64,000 bases of DNA from Rhabdothermincola salaria (GCF_021246445.1 NZ_JAJQXW010000001.1:682001-746000); one strand, 5' to 3'; positions 1 to 8,685 are shown, counted from the stretch's first letter. The notes: generated from the letters alone by a model not told the origin. Numbers and translations: made by a program.

Positions 1-1
1 C

Positions 2-1933
2 CAGCTCGCCGAGCGGCTCGACGCCGCCATCGCCGCCCTGGAGCAGGCCTCCGCCTTCGCCAAGGCGAGCCCCGCGCTGCGCGTGGCCGACGTCGCCCAC
101 CGGCTCATGAGCCACCCCGAAGGCCCCGAGCTCATCTACCGGCGGATCCAGCGGATGCAGGACGGCGGGGTGTTCGCCGGCACCGACTGGGACCATCCCG
201 AGACCCTCCAGCCCCGCCTGGCATCCGGCACGCTCGAGCACGGGTCGGCCGAGACCGCCAGCCTCGAGATGTTGAGCGAGCTGCGTCTGCTGGCGGTGGC
301 CCGCGGTGAGGCCTTCCACCTCGCGGTCTCCTCCGAGAGCGCCACGCACTTCCTGGCCCAGCTGCTGGCCTTCGAGCTCGACCACCTCTTCGGGCCCCGA
401 TCCGAAGCCGACCGCGCCGCGGGCAGCCACGGCGACGCGGTGCGCAACCACCTGTCGTTCGTCGCCGACGGCATCGGCTACGACCACGTGCTCGACAGCC
501 TGGTGGCCGAGATCGAGAGGATCCTGGCCCAGCGCCCGATCGCCGTCGACCACGTCAAGGTCATGATCGGCCGCATCGCCGCCAACCTCGACGACCCCGA
601 CCTGTCGGGCACCGGCTCCACGCTCGGTCTCAACCGGCTGGTGAGCGCCCTGTTCGGTCCCACCGCCAACTGCCGCGAGGACCCGGGGGTCGAGACCTAC
701 GCAGAACGGCTGACGTCGCTCGACGAGAGCGCGCTGTGGCAAGAGGCCCGCGAGTTCGCGTTGGCCATGCACTCCACGGGCCTGGTGTCGCCCTACCAGG
801 AAGTCTTCGTCCACCACGTCAACGGCACTCGCGACGACCTCCTCGGCCAGGTGCTGGGGCTGAGCCGCACCGGCATGGAGGCCCTGTCGTGCTACGCCCC
901 CCTCGTTCGTCGCCTCATCGAGGTGGCCATCACCCCGGGCACCACGCAGACCATCTACTCGCTGGCCCAGATGATCGAACGGGCCGTGCTGTTCGACCCC
1001 GCAGTCGCCCCGTCGTTGTGGGCCATGATCGGCCTGGTCCCGTCCCCGAGCGCCGAGCTGGCCCTCGCCGGGATCACCGGGGAAGAGACGGCGTCGACGG
1101 TCCTGCTGGCCGGCGTGATCGACGTGCTCGGCCAACCCCTCGGCATCGGGCAGGGCAACAACCCGACGTGCCAGGCGGCGCGGGCCATCTCCATGTGGTC
1201 GCTGGCCGCGCCCAGCTACGTGCTGCGCCTCGTGACCCGTGCGGCACGCGACGACGAGATCCGCCTGTTCTTCGAGGGCGATGCCATCTCCTCGGCCGAG
1301 GTCCCCGCGGGCACCTTCACCGCTCCGCTGGTGGACGTCGACCCGGTCTCCATGGTGCTGGTGCCCCATCTCGACCGGATCTACATCGAGATGGGCCGAC
1401 GGTGCGCGTCCCGCAGCGGCGATCCGCACGCCTGGATCAACCGCGAGATGCACGGCTGGTGGGTGGGACGGGAGACCGCACTGGCCGTCGACCTGGCCAG
1501 TGGCCATCTCGACGACTACCCGAGCTTCGTGCGCCGCTTCTACGCCCTGTACCACCCGCTGCACAACCGCGATCGGCCTGTGATCCACCCTCAGCCCGCC
1601 GGCATCGCCGTCACCGACGGCCTCGGTCGGTTCATCGGGTGGCATGCCATCTCCATCCTGCGCGTGGGCATGGATCCCTCCGAGGAGATGCGGGTGTACT
1701 TCTTCAACCCCAACAACGACGGCGGTCAGGACTGGGGTCAGGGCGTGGTGGTCTCCACCGAGGGCTGCGGCGAGCGGTTCGGCGAGTCCTCTCTGCCCAT
1801 CGCCGCGTTCACCTCGAGGCTGTACCTGTACCACTACGACCCCCCGGACGTGGGGGAGGTGGCTGCCGTCCCGGCCGAGGTCGCCGACGAGGTCGAGGCT
1901 CTCGCCCGGGCCAGCTGGGCCGCGGACCGCTGA
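2..1933 (+). CDS. Large uncharacterised protein with possible papain-like C-terminal domain, 5' end outside window
   Basis: The frame is open from base 2, so the true start probably lies upstream; the first in-window start candidate is GTG at 83 (616 residues from there). I do not recognise the family. There is no signal peptide or clear membrane segment in the visible part. The C-terminal half has a Cys in the context NNPTCQAARAISMW (Cys codon 1169), a His in GWHAISI (1643) and, about 20 residues later, FFNPNN (Asn codon 1706). That order and spacing resemble papain-like or C39-like cysteine peptidases and transferases, with Cys at the head of a helix, then His on a strand, then Asn/Asp-Pro. 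This is inference from motif layout only. The gene stands alone before a small membrane protein on the same strand. Confidence 0.75.
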   Translation, partial: QLAERLDAAIAALEQASAFAKASPALRVADVAHRLMSHPEGPELIYRRIQRMQDGGVFAGTDWDHPETLQPRLASGTLEHGSAETASLEMLSELRLLAVARGEAFHLAVSSESATHFLAQLLAFELDHLFGPRSEADRAAGSHGDAVRNHLSFVADGIGYDHVLDSLVAEIERILAQRPIAVDHVKVMIGRIAANLDDPDLSGTGSTLGLNRLVSALFGPTANCREDPGVETYAERLTSLDESALWQEAREFALAMHSTGLVSPYQEVFVHHVNGTRDDLLGQVLGLSRTGMEALSCYAPLVRRLIEVAITPGTTQTIYSLAQMIERAVLFDPAVAPSLWAMIGLVPSPSAELALAGITGEETASTVLLAGVIDVLGQPLGIGQGNNPTCQAARAISMWSLAAPSYVLRLVTRAARDDEIRLFFEGDAISSAEVPAGTFTAPLVDVDPVSMVLVPHLDRIYIEMGRRCASRSGDPHAWINREMHGWWVGRETALAVDLASGHLDDYPSFVRRFYALYHPLHNRDRPVIHPQPAGIAVTDGLGRFIGWHAISILRVGMDPSEEMRVYFFNPNNDGGQDWGQGVVVSTEGCGERFGESSLPIAAFTSRLYLYHYDPPDVGEVAAVPAEVADEVEALARASWAADR

Positions 1934-2009
1934 CGGTGCGCCCCCGGCCTGACGGTTCGACCGCTCCGATGCTGGCGCCGGTGACGGACAGCCGGGCCGG
2001 TCGGCCATC

Positions 2010-2279
2010 ATGGACGACGTGACGTCGTCGGACCAACGGACCCGGACCAAGGTCGACAACTACACCGACGACCAGTACGAGCGGAAGCTCGCGGTCGCCC
2101 AAGACGGCCCGCTGCTGGTCGTGGTCTGCCTCGGTATCGGCGCCGCCATGCCCTTGGCGATCGGCGCCCGATGGGTCGCCCTCGTCGTGGTGGTCGTGGC
2201 CGCGCTGGTGCTCGGCGCCGTCGCCTGGGCCTTCCGGCGCCGGGTGCGAGCCAGGACCCTCGAGACCCCTGAGGGCTGA
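2010..2279 (+). CDS. Small two-helix membrane protein
   Basis: An 89-residue protein with a charged N-terminus of about 30 residues, two adjacent hydrophobic segments (about 33-51 and 54-73) joined by a short loop, and a basic tail beginning FRRRVRAR. The tail should face the cytoplasm. The size and layout resemble small uncharacterised actinobacterial inner-membrane proteins; no function can be given. It follows the large gene by 76 bases and could be co-transcribed with it. Codon use matches the neighbours and start ATG 2010 precedes the first hydrophobic segment. Confidence 0.6.
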   Translation: MDDVTSSDQRTRTKVDNYTDDQYERKLAVAQDGPLLVVVCLGIGAAMPLAIGARWVALVVVVVAALVLGAVAWAFRRRVRARTLETPEG

Positions 2280-2339
2280 CAACGACCTGGCCTCGGTGGA
2301 CGCAGCCGACGGTCGCTCGAGCGAGCCGCGAGGTCCCGG

Positions 2340-3197
2340 TCAGCGGTGGGGACGCACCAGGGCCTCCTGGGCCACGGTGGCGACCAGGCGGCCGTCGGGA
2401 TCGTGCACCGAGCCCTGCACGAGAGCCCGCTGACCGGAGATGGTGACGATCGACTGGGTGTACAGGTGCCACCGCTCGAACCGCACCGGCCGATGGAACC
2501 AGACGGCGTGGTCGAGGCTCACCCCGGTGAGGGCGGCCACCCCGGGACCGTCGGGGTGCGACCGGTAGGCCATGTCGAGCAGGAAGTAGTCGCTGGCGTA
2601 GGCGAGGAGCGCCGCGTCGAGCACGGCGTCGTCGACCGGGCGGGCCAGGCGCATCCAGTGGGAACGGGGCCCCTGGCCCACCGGGCCACCGAAGAACGTG
2701 GGTGGCTCCGCCATGCGCATCTCCACCGCGGGGGGCACCTCCACCCAGCGCGACGTCATCGCCTGGTGCTCGGCGGGAGCGCGGCGCGCCCAGTCCTCGA
2801 GCGAGGGCAGCGTCTCGGGTGGGTCGGCCGGCGGGGGAGGGGCGGCCACGTCGACCCCGGGTGGGGTGTCGTGGAACGAGACGAGGGCGGCCAGCAGCTC
2901 CCGGCCGTCCTCGAGCACCGACACCCGACGGGTGGCGAACGAACGGCCGTCCCGCACCCGGTCGACCACCAGCTCGACCGCTGCACCGGGTGATCCGGCG
3001 GCCACGAACGAGGCGTGGATGGACTGGGGCACCTTCCCCGCGACGGTGGCGCCGGCGGCGGCCACCGCCTGGGCCACCAGCTGGCCGCCGAAGGCCCGGT
3101 CGAAGCGGCCCGGCTCTCCGGGCGCCGCGAAGCGGTCCTCGCCGATCGGTTCGAGCGTGAGCGCCCGCACCATGGCATCGAGGACGGCGACGCTCAC
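2340..3197 (-). CDS. Acyl-CoA thioesterase, TesB type
   Basis: Predicted to hydrolyse acyl-CoA to free fatty acid and CoA in the cytoplasm. The 285-residue length is normal for the two-hotdog TesB family. The N-terminal part carries FDRAFGGQLVAQAV, the usual first-hotdog helix region, followed by QSIHASFVAAG; the C-terminal part carries ALLAYASDYFLLD and SLDHAVWFHRP, typical of the second hotdog. I chose GTG 3197 because it overlaps the stop of the upstream LLM oxidoreductase gene (GTGA), implying translational coupling; ATG 3173 is a shorter alternative. The pairing suggests a role in lipid or xenobiotic acid turnover, but the acyl chain preference cannot be read from the sequence. Confidence 0.9.
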   Translation of the reverse strand: MSVAVLDAMVRALTLEPIGEDRFAAPGEPGRFDRAFGGQLVAQAVAAAGATVAGKVPQSIHASFVAAGSPGAAVELVVDRVRDGRSFATRRVSVLEDGRELLAALVSFHDTPPGVDVAAPPPPADPPETLPSLEDWARRAPAEHQAMTSRWVEVPPAVEMRMAEPPTFFGGPVGQGPRSHWMRLARPVDDAVLDAALLAYASDYFLLDMAYRSHPDGPGVAALTGVSLDHAVWFHRPVRFERWHLYTQSIVTISGQRALVQGSVHDPDGRLVATVAQEALVRPHR

Positions 3198-4123
3198 GGT
3201 GCCGGGGCGAGGGCGGCGATGATCTCCTCGCCGTAGCGGGTGAGGTTGTCGATGACCTCGGCGCGGGTGCGTCCCGACGCGTTGCCCGCGATCCACGTCA
3301 CGCCGGCCTCGGCCAGCTCGTGCAGCGCCTCGAGATGCTGCTGCGGGTTCCAGTCCGGCGTCCCGGGGGCCCCGCCCTCGAAGCACATGTACATCACGTC
3401 GACCGGCGCGGTCCGCCCGACGGAGGCGGCGTGGTCGTGGAGGTACGCCAGCATGTCGCGCAGCTGCTCGGTGGTCTCGAGCGGCGGCGACCGGCGTCGC
3501 GCCGCCAGCTCGGCCGGGTTCGGCAACGGCATCCACCCCTGGCCCCACTCGGCGACGCGGCGACGGGTGAGCTTGGAGTTGCCGCCCAGCCACAGGGGCG
3601 GGTGGGGCTGGCGGGCCGGGGTGGGCTGCGAGGTGATGTCGCGGGCGGAGAAGTGCAGACCCTCGTACGTGACGGGCTCGCCGGTCCACGCCATGCGCAT
3701 CACGTCCACCGCTTCGTCGAACAGTGCGTTGCGTTCGTCGAAGTCGACCCCCAACGCGTGGTACTCACCCTTGAGGTAGCCGGTTCCCATGCCCAGGATC
3801 ACGCGCCCGTCCGAGACCCTGTCGAGGGTGGCCACCGCCTTGGCCAGCATGAAGGGGTTGCGGTACGGCACGACGGTGAGGTTCGTCAGCAGCTGCAGCT
3901 GCGAGGTGGCCGCCGCCGCGAACGACAGGGCGACGAACGGGTCGAGGGCGTCGTGGCCGCCGGTCTGACGCCAGCGTTCGGCCGGCGCAGGGTGCTCGGT
4001 GACGTAGACGGCGCCGAAGCCGGCCGCCTCGGCGGACGCGGCGAGCTCCATCAGGGCCTGCGCCGTCAAGAACTCCTCGATGGGCGGACAGGTCGTGAAC
4101 GGGTAGCCCCACGAGAACCTCAT
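3194..4123 (-). CDS. LLM-class F420-dependent oxidoreductase
   Basis: A 309-residue single-domain luciferase-like (bacterial luciferase family) TIM barrel. It shows the family features VYVTEHPAP, LLTNLTVVPYRNPFMLAKAVATLD, and GRVILGMGTGYLKGEYHALG, which place it among the actinobacterial F420-dependent LLM enzymes. These move hydride between F420 and an organic substrate, which is unknown here. Its stop overlaps the start of the TesB thioesterase, so the two form an operon. It diverges from the PAP2 phosphatase gene across a 248-base gap that must hold both promoters. Cofactor assignment rests on family knowledge; FMN use is the alternative. Confidence 0.87.
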   Translation of the reverse strand: MRFSWGYPFTTCPPIEEFLTAQALMELAASAEAAGFGAVYVTEHPAPAERWRQTGGHDALDPFVALSFAAAATSQLQLLTNLTVVPYRNPFMLAKAVATLDRVSDGRVILGMGTGYLKGEYHALGVDFDERNALFDEAVDVMRMAWTGEPVTYEGLHFSARDITSQPTPARQPHPPLWLGGNSKLTRRRVAEWGQGWMPLPNPAELAARRRSPPLETTEQLRDMLAYLHDHAASVGRTAPVDVMYMCFEGGAPGTPDWNPQQHLEALHELAEAGVTWIAGNASGRTRAEVIDNLTRYGEEIIAALAPAP

Positions 4124-4360
4124 GCTCCGCCGTCCTCGGCGCGCTCGGCGATGTCGCTGGGTGTCGGGTCCATTGGCGTGATGCTCCTGGGAGGTGAGCG
4201 GCGGTTCCCGGCGCTCGTCGGATGGCGAGAGGGTGGGCAGGCGGTGACGAGACCGTCGGGTGCGGCGGTCGGCCCGGACGTCGTCGGTGGCCCAATGCTC
4301 TCATCCCTCTCCTCCCAGGTTCGGACACGAGCATCGAGGGAGGGTCTTCGCGTCGGGCCA

Positions 4361-4366
4361 TACTCT
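4361..4366 (+). promoter_or_regulatory. Leaderless -10 box for PAP2 phosphatase gene
   Basis: TACTCT lies 5 bases before ATG 4372, and no Shine-Dalgarno sequence precedes that ATG. This fits the actinobacterial TANNNT -10 element of a leaderless transcript starting at or next to the start codon. No convincing -35 element is visible. Confidence 0.5.
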
Positions 4367-4371
4367 CCGGA

Positions 4372-5418
4372 ATGGCCGACCCGTCGAGCGACTCCGTGTC
4401 GCTGTCACCGCAACGGGACGGCGTGGTGGACGACTCGGGTTCGGTCGATCCCGTCTCTCCGCCCTCGGATGGCGACGAGCGGCGGCTGACGGCCCGATGG
4501 CGGGCGATCCTGCTCCTCGCGTTCGGGCTGCTCTGTGCCGTGGCGTTGGCCGGCCTCTACCTCGGTGCGGTCCGGACCCGCCCCGGTCAACGGGTGGACG
4601 AGGCCGCCATCGTCGGGCGAGGTGGCGGCCAGCTCATCCAGCTGACCTCGACGAGGGCGCTCGACACGATCAGCCTCTCCTCCCTCGCAGTGGCCGCCGC
4701 GGTGCTGCTGGTGTTCGCCGTGACCCGGCGGCGGCCTCGGTTGGCGCTCGGGGTCGCCGTGATGATCGCGGGGGCGAACGTCACGACGCAGGTGCTGAAG
4801 ACGGAGCTGTTGAGTCGGCCGGACCTGTTGGACCGGCCGGGGGCGGCCACCGTGCCGAGCTTCCCCAGCGGTCACGCGACCGTGGCCGTCTCACTCGCGC
4901 TGGCGCTGGTACTGGTGGTGCCGGCGCGCCTCAGGGTCATGGCCGGCCTGATCGGGATGGGCTATGCCGTGGCCGTCGGGGCGGCGACGCTCACGGCGGG
5001 ATGGCATCGCCCCAGCGACGTCATCGCCGCCTATCTGGTCGCCACGGTGTGGGTGACGGCAGTGCTGGCCGGGCTCCTCGCGTGGCGCGGGATCGGAACC
5101 TCCCCCATGCCCGAGATCTTCGGTCGAACCCTCTCGAGCTGGCGTCTGCTCGTGCTCGGGGTCGCGCTCGTCGCCGCCGCCGGCCTCGTGACGGGCACCG
5201 TGGTCGTCGTGCTCGACGGCCGTGACCTGGATGCTGGGCAGCTCGGACCCTCCTACGTGGGCGCCGTCGCGGCCATCGCCGGTGTCGCCATCGTGATCCT
5301 CAGCGTCCTGCTGTGGATCCTGCGCGGGGCGCGCATCGACCCACCGCGCGATCAGACCGACGAGCGCGTCGTGCCGTTCCCCGAGGCGTGGGGCCTGCCC
5401 GAGAGCGACGCTCGCTGA
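4372..5418 (+). CDS. PAP2-family membrane phosphatase
   Basis: A 348-residue integral membrane protein of the type 2 phosphatidic acid phosphatase family, which dephosphorylates lipid or isoprenoid phosphates at the membrane. The catalytic signature is present in order: K followed by SRPDLLDRP, then PSFPSGHATVAVS, then TAGWHRPSDVIAAY with the nucleophile-relay His and Asp. An N-terminal soluble tail of about 40 residues precedes a first membrane helix; around seven hydrophobic segments follow, and the tail is cytoplasmic and charged. The start was set at ATG 4372 because a TACTCT box sits just before it and homologous sequence begins soon after. It could act in undecaprenyl-pyrophosphate recycling or phospholipid turnover; the sequence does not decide. 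Confidence 0.88.
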   Translation: MADPSSDSVSLSPQRDGVVDDSGSVDPVSPPSDGDERRLTARWRAILLLAFGLLCAVALAGLYLGAVRTRPGQRVDEAAIVGRGGGQLIQLTSTRALDTISLSSLAVAAAVLLVFAVTRRRPRLALGVAVMIAGANVTTQVLKTELLSRPDLLDRPGAATVPSFPSGHATVAVSLALALVLVVPARLRVMAGLIGMGYAVAVGAATLTAGWHRPSDVIAAYLVATVWVTAVLAGLLAWRGIGTSPMPEIFGRTLSSWRLLVLGVALVAAAGLVTGTVVVVLDGRDLDAGQLGPSYVGAVAAIAGVAIVILSVLLWILRGARIDPPRDQTDERVVPFPEAWGLPESDAR

Positions 5419-5737
5419 GCGCGCCATCTCGACGCCGACGACGACATGGAAGGGCCTCACCCGCGCTCCCGGCACCGACGCTCGCCCTGGTGGGGAGACC
5501 CCGGCCAGCGCGGCGGACCGCTCCACGGGTGCGAGGGCATCCGTGCCCCCGACGGCGGCTCCGCGCTCCCGCGACGGTGGCACCGGGGTCGTGGCTCGCA
5601 GCACGCGCCCAACTGGAACGGCCCAGGCCCTGAGGAAGCAGCACCCATGTCGACGGTCTCCCCGAGGTGTGCGGTAGCTCTGCGGAGGACCGGCAGATCG
5701 GTTGACACCGGGGGACCGCTCGGGGAGCCTGACGGCC
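5419..5737 (+). other. Intergenic gap without recognised feature
   Basis: These 319 bases separate two co-directed genes. No frame here has a recognisable protein, and no tRNA-like or strong hairpin structure was found. TTGACA at 5702-5707 looks like a -35 element for the oxidoreductase gene, but no good -10 box follows at the right distance. Confidence 0.4.
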
Positions 5738-6787
5738 ATGACGGGGGAACTGAAGGCTGATGCTTGGGTCGCGACGGCGTTGGGGGATCCGACGAAGGTC
5801 CTCGAACGCCAACAGGTGGAGGTTCGCCCACCCGGTCCCAACGAGGTGCGCGTCCAGGTCTCGACCTTCTGCGTCAACTTCAACGACACCGACATCGTTC
5901 GGGGACGATGGTCCATCGTCCCCCTCCAGCCGCCCTTCACCCCGGGCATGGAGGCCATGGGCGTCGTCGAGAGCGCCGGGCCCGGCGCCGAACACCTCGT
6001 CGGGCGGCGCATCGTCGGCATCCCGGCCGGCGCCCACGGCGGGTTCGCCGAGTGGGCGGTCGTCGACGCCACCAGCGCCATGCTGATCCCGGACTGGATG
6101 GACGACGTCGACGGCGCCGCCCTCCACTACCCGTTCCACCTGAGCTGGTTCGCCCTGTTCGAGCGGGCACGGCTGCAGCCAGGAGAGACGGTGCTGGTGC
6201 ACGCCGGTGCGGGTGGCGTGGGCTCCGCCGCCATCCAGCTGGCCAAGCACCGCGGGGCCAAGGTCATCGCCACGGCCGGGTCCCCCGAGAAGCTCGACCT
6301 GTGCCGGGAGCTCGGCGCCGACGAGGTCGTGAACTATCGAGACGGCGGGTTCGCCCAGGCCGTGATGGACGCCACCTACCAGACCGGCGTCGACGTCGCC
6401 CTCGACTCGGTGGGCGGGGCCGTCACCACCGAGACCTTCGGGTCCATGGGGATGAACGGTCGCCACCTGATCGTCGGCTACGCGTCCGACATCACCAACG
6501 ACGGTCAGCCACTTCCCGTGCAACCGGCGATCTACGGCAACTTCTCGCTGTGCGGGGTGTGCCTCGCCTACGCCCCCGACCCGCTCGCCACCCGACTCAG
6601 CACCGGGCTCAACTGGCCGTCACGCTCCGAGGGTCTGGAATCCCATCGGCGCATCATCGAGCTCCTGCGCACAGGCGAGGTGCGTACGGTGGTCACCTCG
6701 ACGGTCGGCTTCGACGACCTCCCGGAGGCGATGGAACGCCAGGAACGACGCGAGACCATGGGCCGTACCGTCGTGCGGCTGCACTGA
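5738..6787 (+). CDS. Zinc-independent quinone oxidoreductase (MDR family)
   Basis: A 349-residue medium-chain dehydrogenase/reductase of the NADPH:quinone reductase group. The N-terminal GroES-like domain contains VNFNDTDIVRGRW and TPGMEAMGVVESAG; the Rossmann domain begins at VLVHAGAGGVGSAAIQLAKHRGA, with the glycine-rich AGGVGS nucleotide site, followed by LGADEVVNY and DVALDSVGG. It lacks the catalytic and structural zinc cysteines of alcohol dehydrogenases, as expected for this branch. Start ATG 5738 is preceded by GGGGAG about 11 bases upstream; the in-frame ATG at 5702 would add an unneeded 12 residues. Likely reduces quinones or activated alkenes; substrate unknown. Confidence 0.9.
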   Translation: MTGELKADAWVATALGDPTKVLERQQVEVRPPGPNEVRVQVSTFCVNFNDTDIVRGRWSIVPLQPPFTPGMEAMGVVESAGPGAEHLVGRRIVGIPAGAHGGFAEWAVVDATSAMLIPDWMDDVDGAALHYPFHLSWFALFERARLQPGETVLVHAGAGGVGSAAIQLAKHRGAKVIATAGSPEKLDLCRELGADEVVNYRDGGFAQAVMDATYQTGVDVALDSVGGAVTTETFGSMGMNGRHLIVGYASDITNDGQPLPVQPAIYGNFSLCGVCLAYAPDPLATRLSTGLNWPSRSEGLESHRRIIELLRTGEVRTVVTSTVGFDDLPEAMERQERRETMGRTVVRLH

Positions 6788-6813
6788 CGAGCCACCCGAC
6801 GGCGGAAGGGACG

Positions 6814-6978
6814 ATGACCGACAGCAACGAGGGCGCAGAGGTGAAGCTGCTCTCCGGCGGGAACCCTCAGATCCCCAAAGGCGACGGCGACGAACCGGTG
6901 CAGGCCTACATCGCGGCGATGCCCGGATGGAAGGGCATCCACCAGGCGGCCGCGCTTCCGGGCGAGGAGACCTTCTGA
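6814..6978 (+). pseudogene. DUF1801 gene reduced by internal deletion
   Basis: A 54-codon frame whose first part (PQIPKGDGDEPVQAYIAAMP, then GWK) matches from memory the N-terminus of DUF1801 (YdhG-like) proteins, which are normally about 110-150 residues. The remaining residues, HQAAALPGEETF, resemble the extreme C-terminus of the same family (commonly W-x-QA-x-LPG). The middle of the domain is missing, with the two ends joined in frame. It is probably a non-functional remnant, although a short peptide could still be made from ATG 6814 with GGAAGGG upstream. It lies 26 bases after the quinone oxidoreductase gene. Confidence 0.6.
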
Positions 6979-6987
6979 GCGCGAGGG

Positions 6988-7905
6988 TCAGCGCTCGACG
7001 GGATCGACCCGCCAGGTCCAGTCCTCGCCGTCGGGCGAGACCGACAGCTCCCAGGTCAGCTCGTCGCCCGCCGACACGGCCCGCCCCTCGGGGAGGGGGA
7101 GGAACCCGTGGGACCAGCTCGACTCCGTCCGCGGTGGCGTGTTGTCGACGGTGACGCCGGGGCACAGCAGCGAGTCGAACCAGCACGCCAGACCGTGGAG
7201 CGTGCCGTCGCGGTCCACCCCCAGCCGGCCCGCGGAGGTGATGGCCTCGTCGGACGCGGTCCTCAGGTCGACGTCTGCGGCCAGCTCGGGTTGGCCGAGC
7301 AGGTTGCCCGGCGTGAGGTCCGCGAACCACAGCATCCGCGCCGCCCGCCGGTGGGCCGCCGTGTAGTCGTAGGGGAGCGCGGTCTCCCACCAATCCGACA
7401 CCAGCGAGTGGTCGTCGAACGACTCGACGGCCGCGACCCACATGCGCAGCCGCTGAGGCACGAGCAGCGCACCGGGGCGGAGCAGCCGCTGCCGGGCATC
7501 GAAGGTCCAGGCCACGATCCCTTCGTCGAACCCCGCGTTGCCGATCGTCTCGGAGATGAGCACGTCCGCCGGTTCCGGGAGGCCGACCTTGATCGACCAG
7601 CCGTCGAGGAACTCGATCCGATCGGCGAAGCCGTTGTCGACGGCCAGCTCCCGGGCGAGCTCGATGACCGGTCCCCCTTCGATGGCGTAGACCTTCCGGG
7701 CGCCCGCCTCGCACGCCATGAACGACAGCACGCCGCTCCCGCAGCCGATGTCGACCACCACGTCGCCGGGCTGCACCGAGGCATCGATGGCCCGCCGGAA
7801 GGCGTCCATCCGTTCGGCGTCGTGCAGCATGCTCAGGTGGTAGTCGAGCACGGTGGCATGGGCGCTGTCGCGTTGCCAGACAGGGCTTCCGGGCAGGTGC
7901 GGCAT
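6988..7905 (-). CDS. PRMT-like SAM-dependent methyltransferase
   Basis: A class I methyltransferase of 305 residues. Motif I is VVDIGCGSGVLSFMA, followed by the acidic residue in YAIEGG, and the motif SETIGNAGFDEG resembles the double-E loop that binds the guanidinium group in protein arginine methyltransferases. The C-terminal part (TPGNLLGQPEL onward) resembles the PRMT beta-barrel. Substrate could be a protein arginine or a small molecule. GTG 7932 is the longest start, but ATG 7905 is preferred because TAGCTT lies 7 bases ahead of it on the minus strand, which fits a leaderless mRNA. It faces the DUF1801 remnant tail to tail. Confidence 0.82.
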   Translation of the reverse strand: MPHLPGSPVWQRDSAHATVLDYHLSMLHDAERMDAFRRAIDASVQPGDVVVDIGCGSGVLSFMACEAGARKVYAIEGGPVIELARELAVDNGFADRIEFLDGWSIKVGLPEPADVLISETIGNAGFDEGIVAWTFDARQRLLRPGALLVPQRLRMWVAAVESFDDHSLVSDWWETALPYDYTAAHRRAARMLWFADLTPGNLLGQPELAADVDLRTASDEAITSAGRLGVDRDGTLHGLACWFDSLLCPGVTVDNTPPRTESSWSHGFLPLPEGRAVSAGDELTWELSVSPDGEDWTWRVDPVER

Positions 7906-7912
7906 GGCGCCG

Positions 7913-7918
7913 AAGCTA
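7913..7918 (-). promoter_or_regulatory. Leaderless -10 box for methyltransferase gene
   Basis: On the minus strand TAGCTT is followed by 7 bases and ATG 7905. No Shine-Dalgarno sequence is present, so a transcript beginning at the start codon is likely. Confidence 0.45.
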
Positions 7919-8042
7919 CGGGACCCCCGCACCAGCCGGTGACGAGGGGATGCAGGGACCGGGTCGGTCGGTCACGGACCATGGCGTCCCCACCACGGGG
8001 CGAGGGTTAGGGTCCTGCGAACCCACGAACGAAGGACAGACG

Positions 8043-8324
8043 TTGAGCGACCAGAACCTCGGCACACCGGCGGGCCAGACGAAGACCAACAGCAAGGCGA
8101 CCTGGTCGCTGGTGCTGGGCATCCTCAGCATCACCATCTGCGGGCTCATCGCCGGCATCCTGGCGATCATCATCGGCAAGCAGGCACAGCGCGAGATCAT
8201 CGCCTCGGGAGGCCTCCAAGGCGGCGAGGTCCGCGCCAAGTGGGGGATCATCCTCGGCTGGATCTCGATCGCGATCGCCGTGCTCGCCGGGATCATCGCC
8301 GCCATCGCCTACGCCGGCAACTAG
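8043..8324 (+). CDS. DUF4190 small membrane protein
   Basis: A 93-residue protein of the DUF4190 type: a polar N-terminus, a first membrane segment about 22-44 (WSLVLGILSITICGLIAGIL), a cytoplasmic loop with GKQAQREI, and a second segment from WGIILGWISIAIAV to the C-terminus. Members are widespread in actinobacteria, often attached to zinc ribbons or other domains; the function is unknown. Start TTG 8043 is chosen because AAGGA sits 7 bases upstream and the protein begins right before the domain. TAGGGT at 8008-8013 is a plausible -10 element, and a 12-bp hairpin follows the stop. Confidence 0.8.
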   Translation: MSDQNLGTPAGQTKTNSKATWSLVLGILSITICGLIAGILAIIIGKQAQREIIASGGLQGGEVRAKWGIILGWISIAIAVLAGIIAAIAYAGN

Positions 8325-8346
8325 CAGCCGAACGACCAACGGGTAC

Positions 8347-8375
8347 CTCCGGCGCGGCTCATGGCCGCGCCGGAG
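8347..8375 (+). terminator. Terminator hairpin after DUF4190 gene
   Basis: CTCCGGCGCGGC (8347-8358) pairs perfectly with GCCGCGCCGGAG (8364-8375) around a 5-base loop, 22 bases after the stop codon. There is no T-run, as is common for actinobacterial terminators. Confidence 0.65.
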
Positions 8376-8535
8376 CCGCGTCTCGGCCGGCTCGGAGCAC
8401 GACAGCGGCCGCCCGCGCCCGAGAGACGAGGCTCGAGAAGTGGAGCCCCGCAGCCGGGTTCCGAGCGGCGGGGGTGCTCACCGGTTGGTCTCCGTCCACT
8501 GTGGGGTGGAGATGCGACTCGCCCCAGCGACGCTG

Positions 8536-8566
8536 ACGAACCCCAGGCCCGAGGCCTGGGGTTCGT
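8536..8566. terminator. Perfect 14-bp hairpin
   Basis: ACGAACCCCAGGCC (8536-8549) pairs perfectly with 8553-8566 around the loop CGA. It is a strong bidirectional terminator candidate, but no gene ends nearby on either strand, so it may end an unrecognised RNA. Confidence 0.55.
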
Positions 8567-8646
8567 CCGTTCGCCGGCCGTGGTCACGACATGGTCAGGC
8601 GCCTCGGCGCCCCGCCTTCTTCTCGGGCGAGCGGCTCAGGCCGCGG

Positions 8647-8685
8647 CGCGCCAGCGAGCGCTTCGTGACGCGTTGGCGCGTCTTT
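8647..8685 (+). terminator. Hairpin followed by T-rich tail
   Basis: CGCGCCAGCG (8647-8656) pairs with CGTTGGCGCG (8671-8680), allowing one G-T pair, and is followed by TCTTT. This is the most classical Rho-independent shape in the gap, again without a protein gene upstream. Confidence 0.45.

Noticed and set aside
5446-5760. 104-codon plus-strand frame between PAP2 and oxidoreductase genes
   Set aside because: It is rich in Gly, Pro, Arg and His without domain pattern, overlaps the better-supported start at 5738, and looks like chance in GC-rich DNA.
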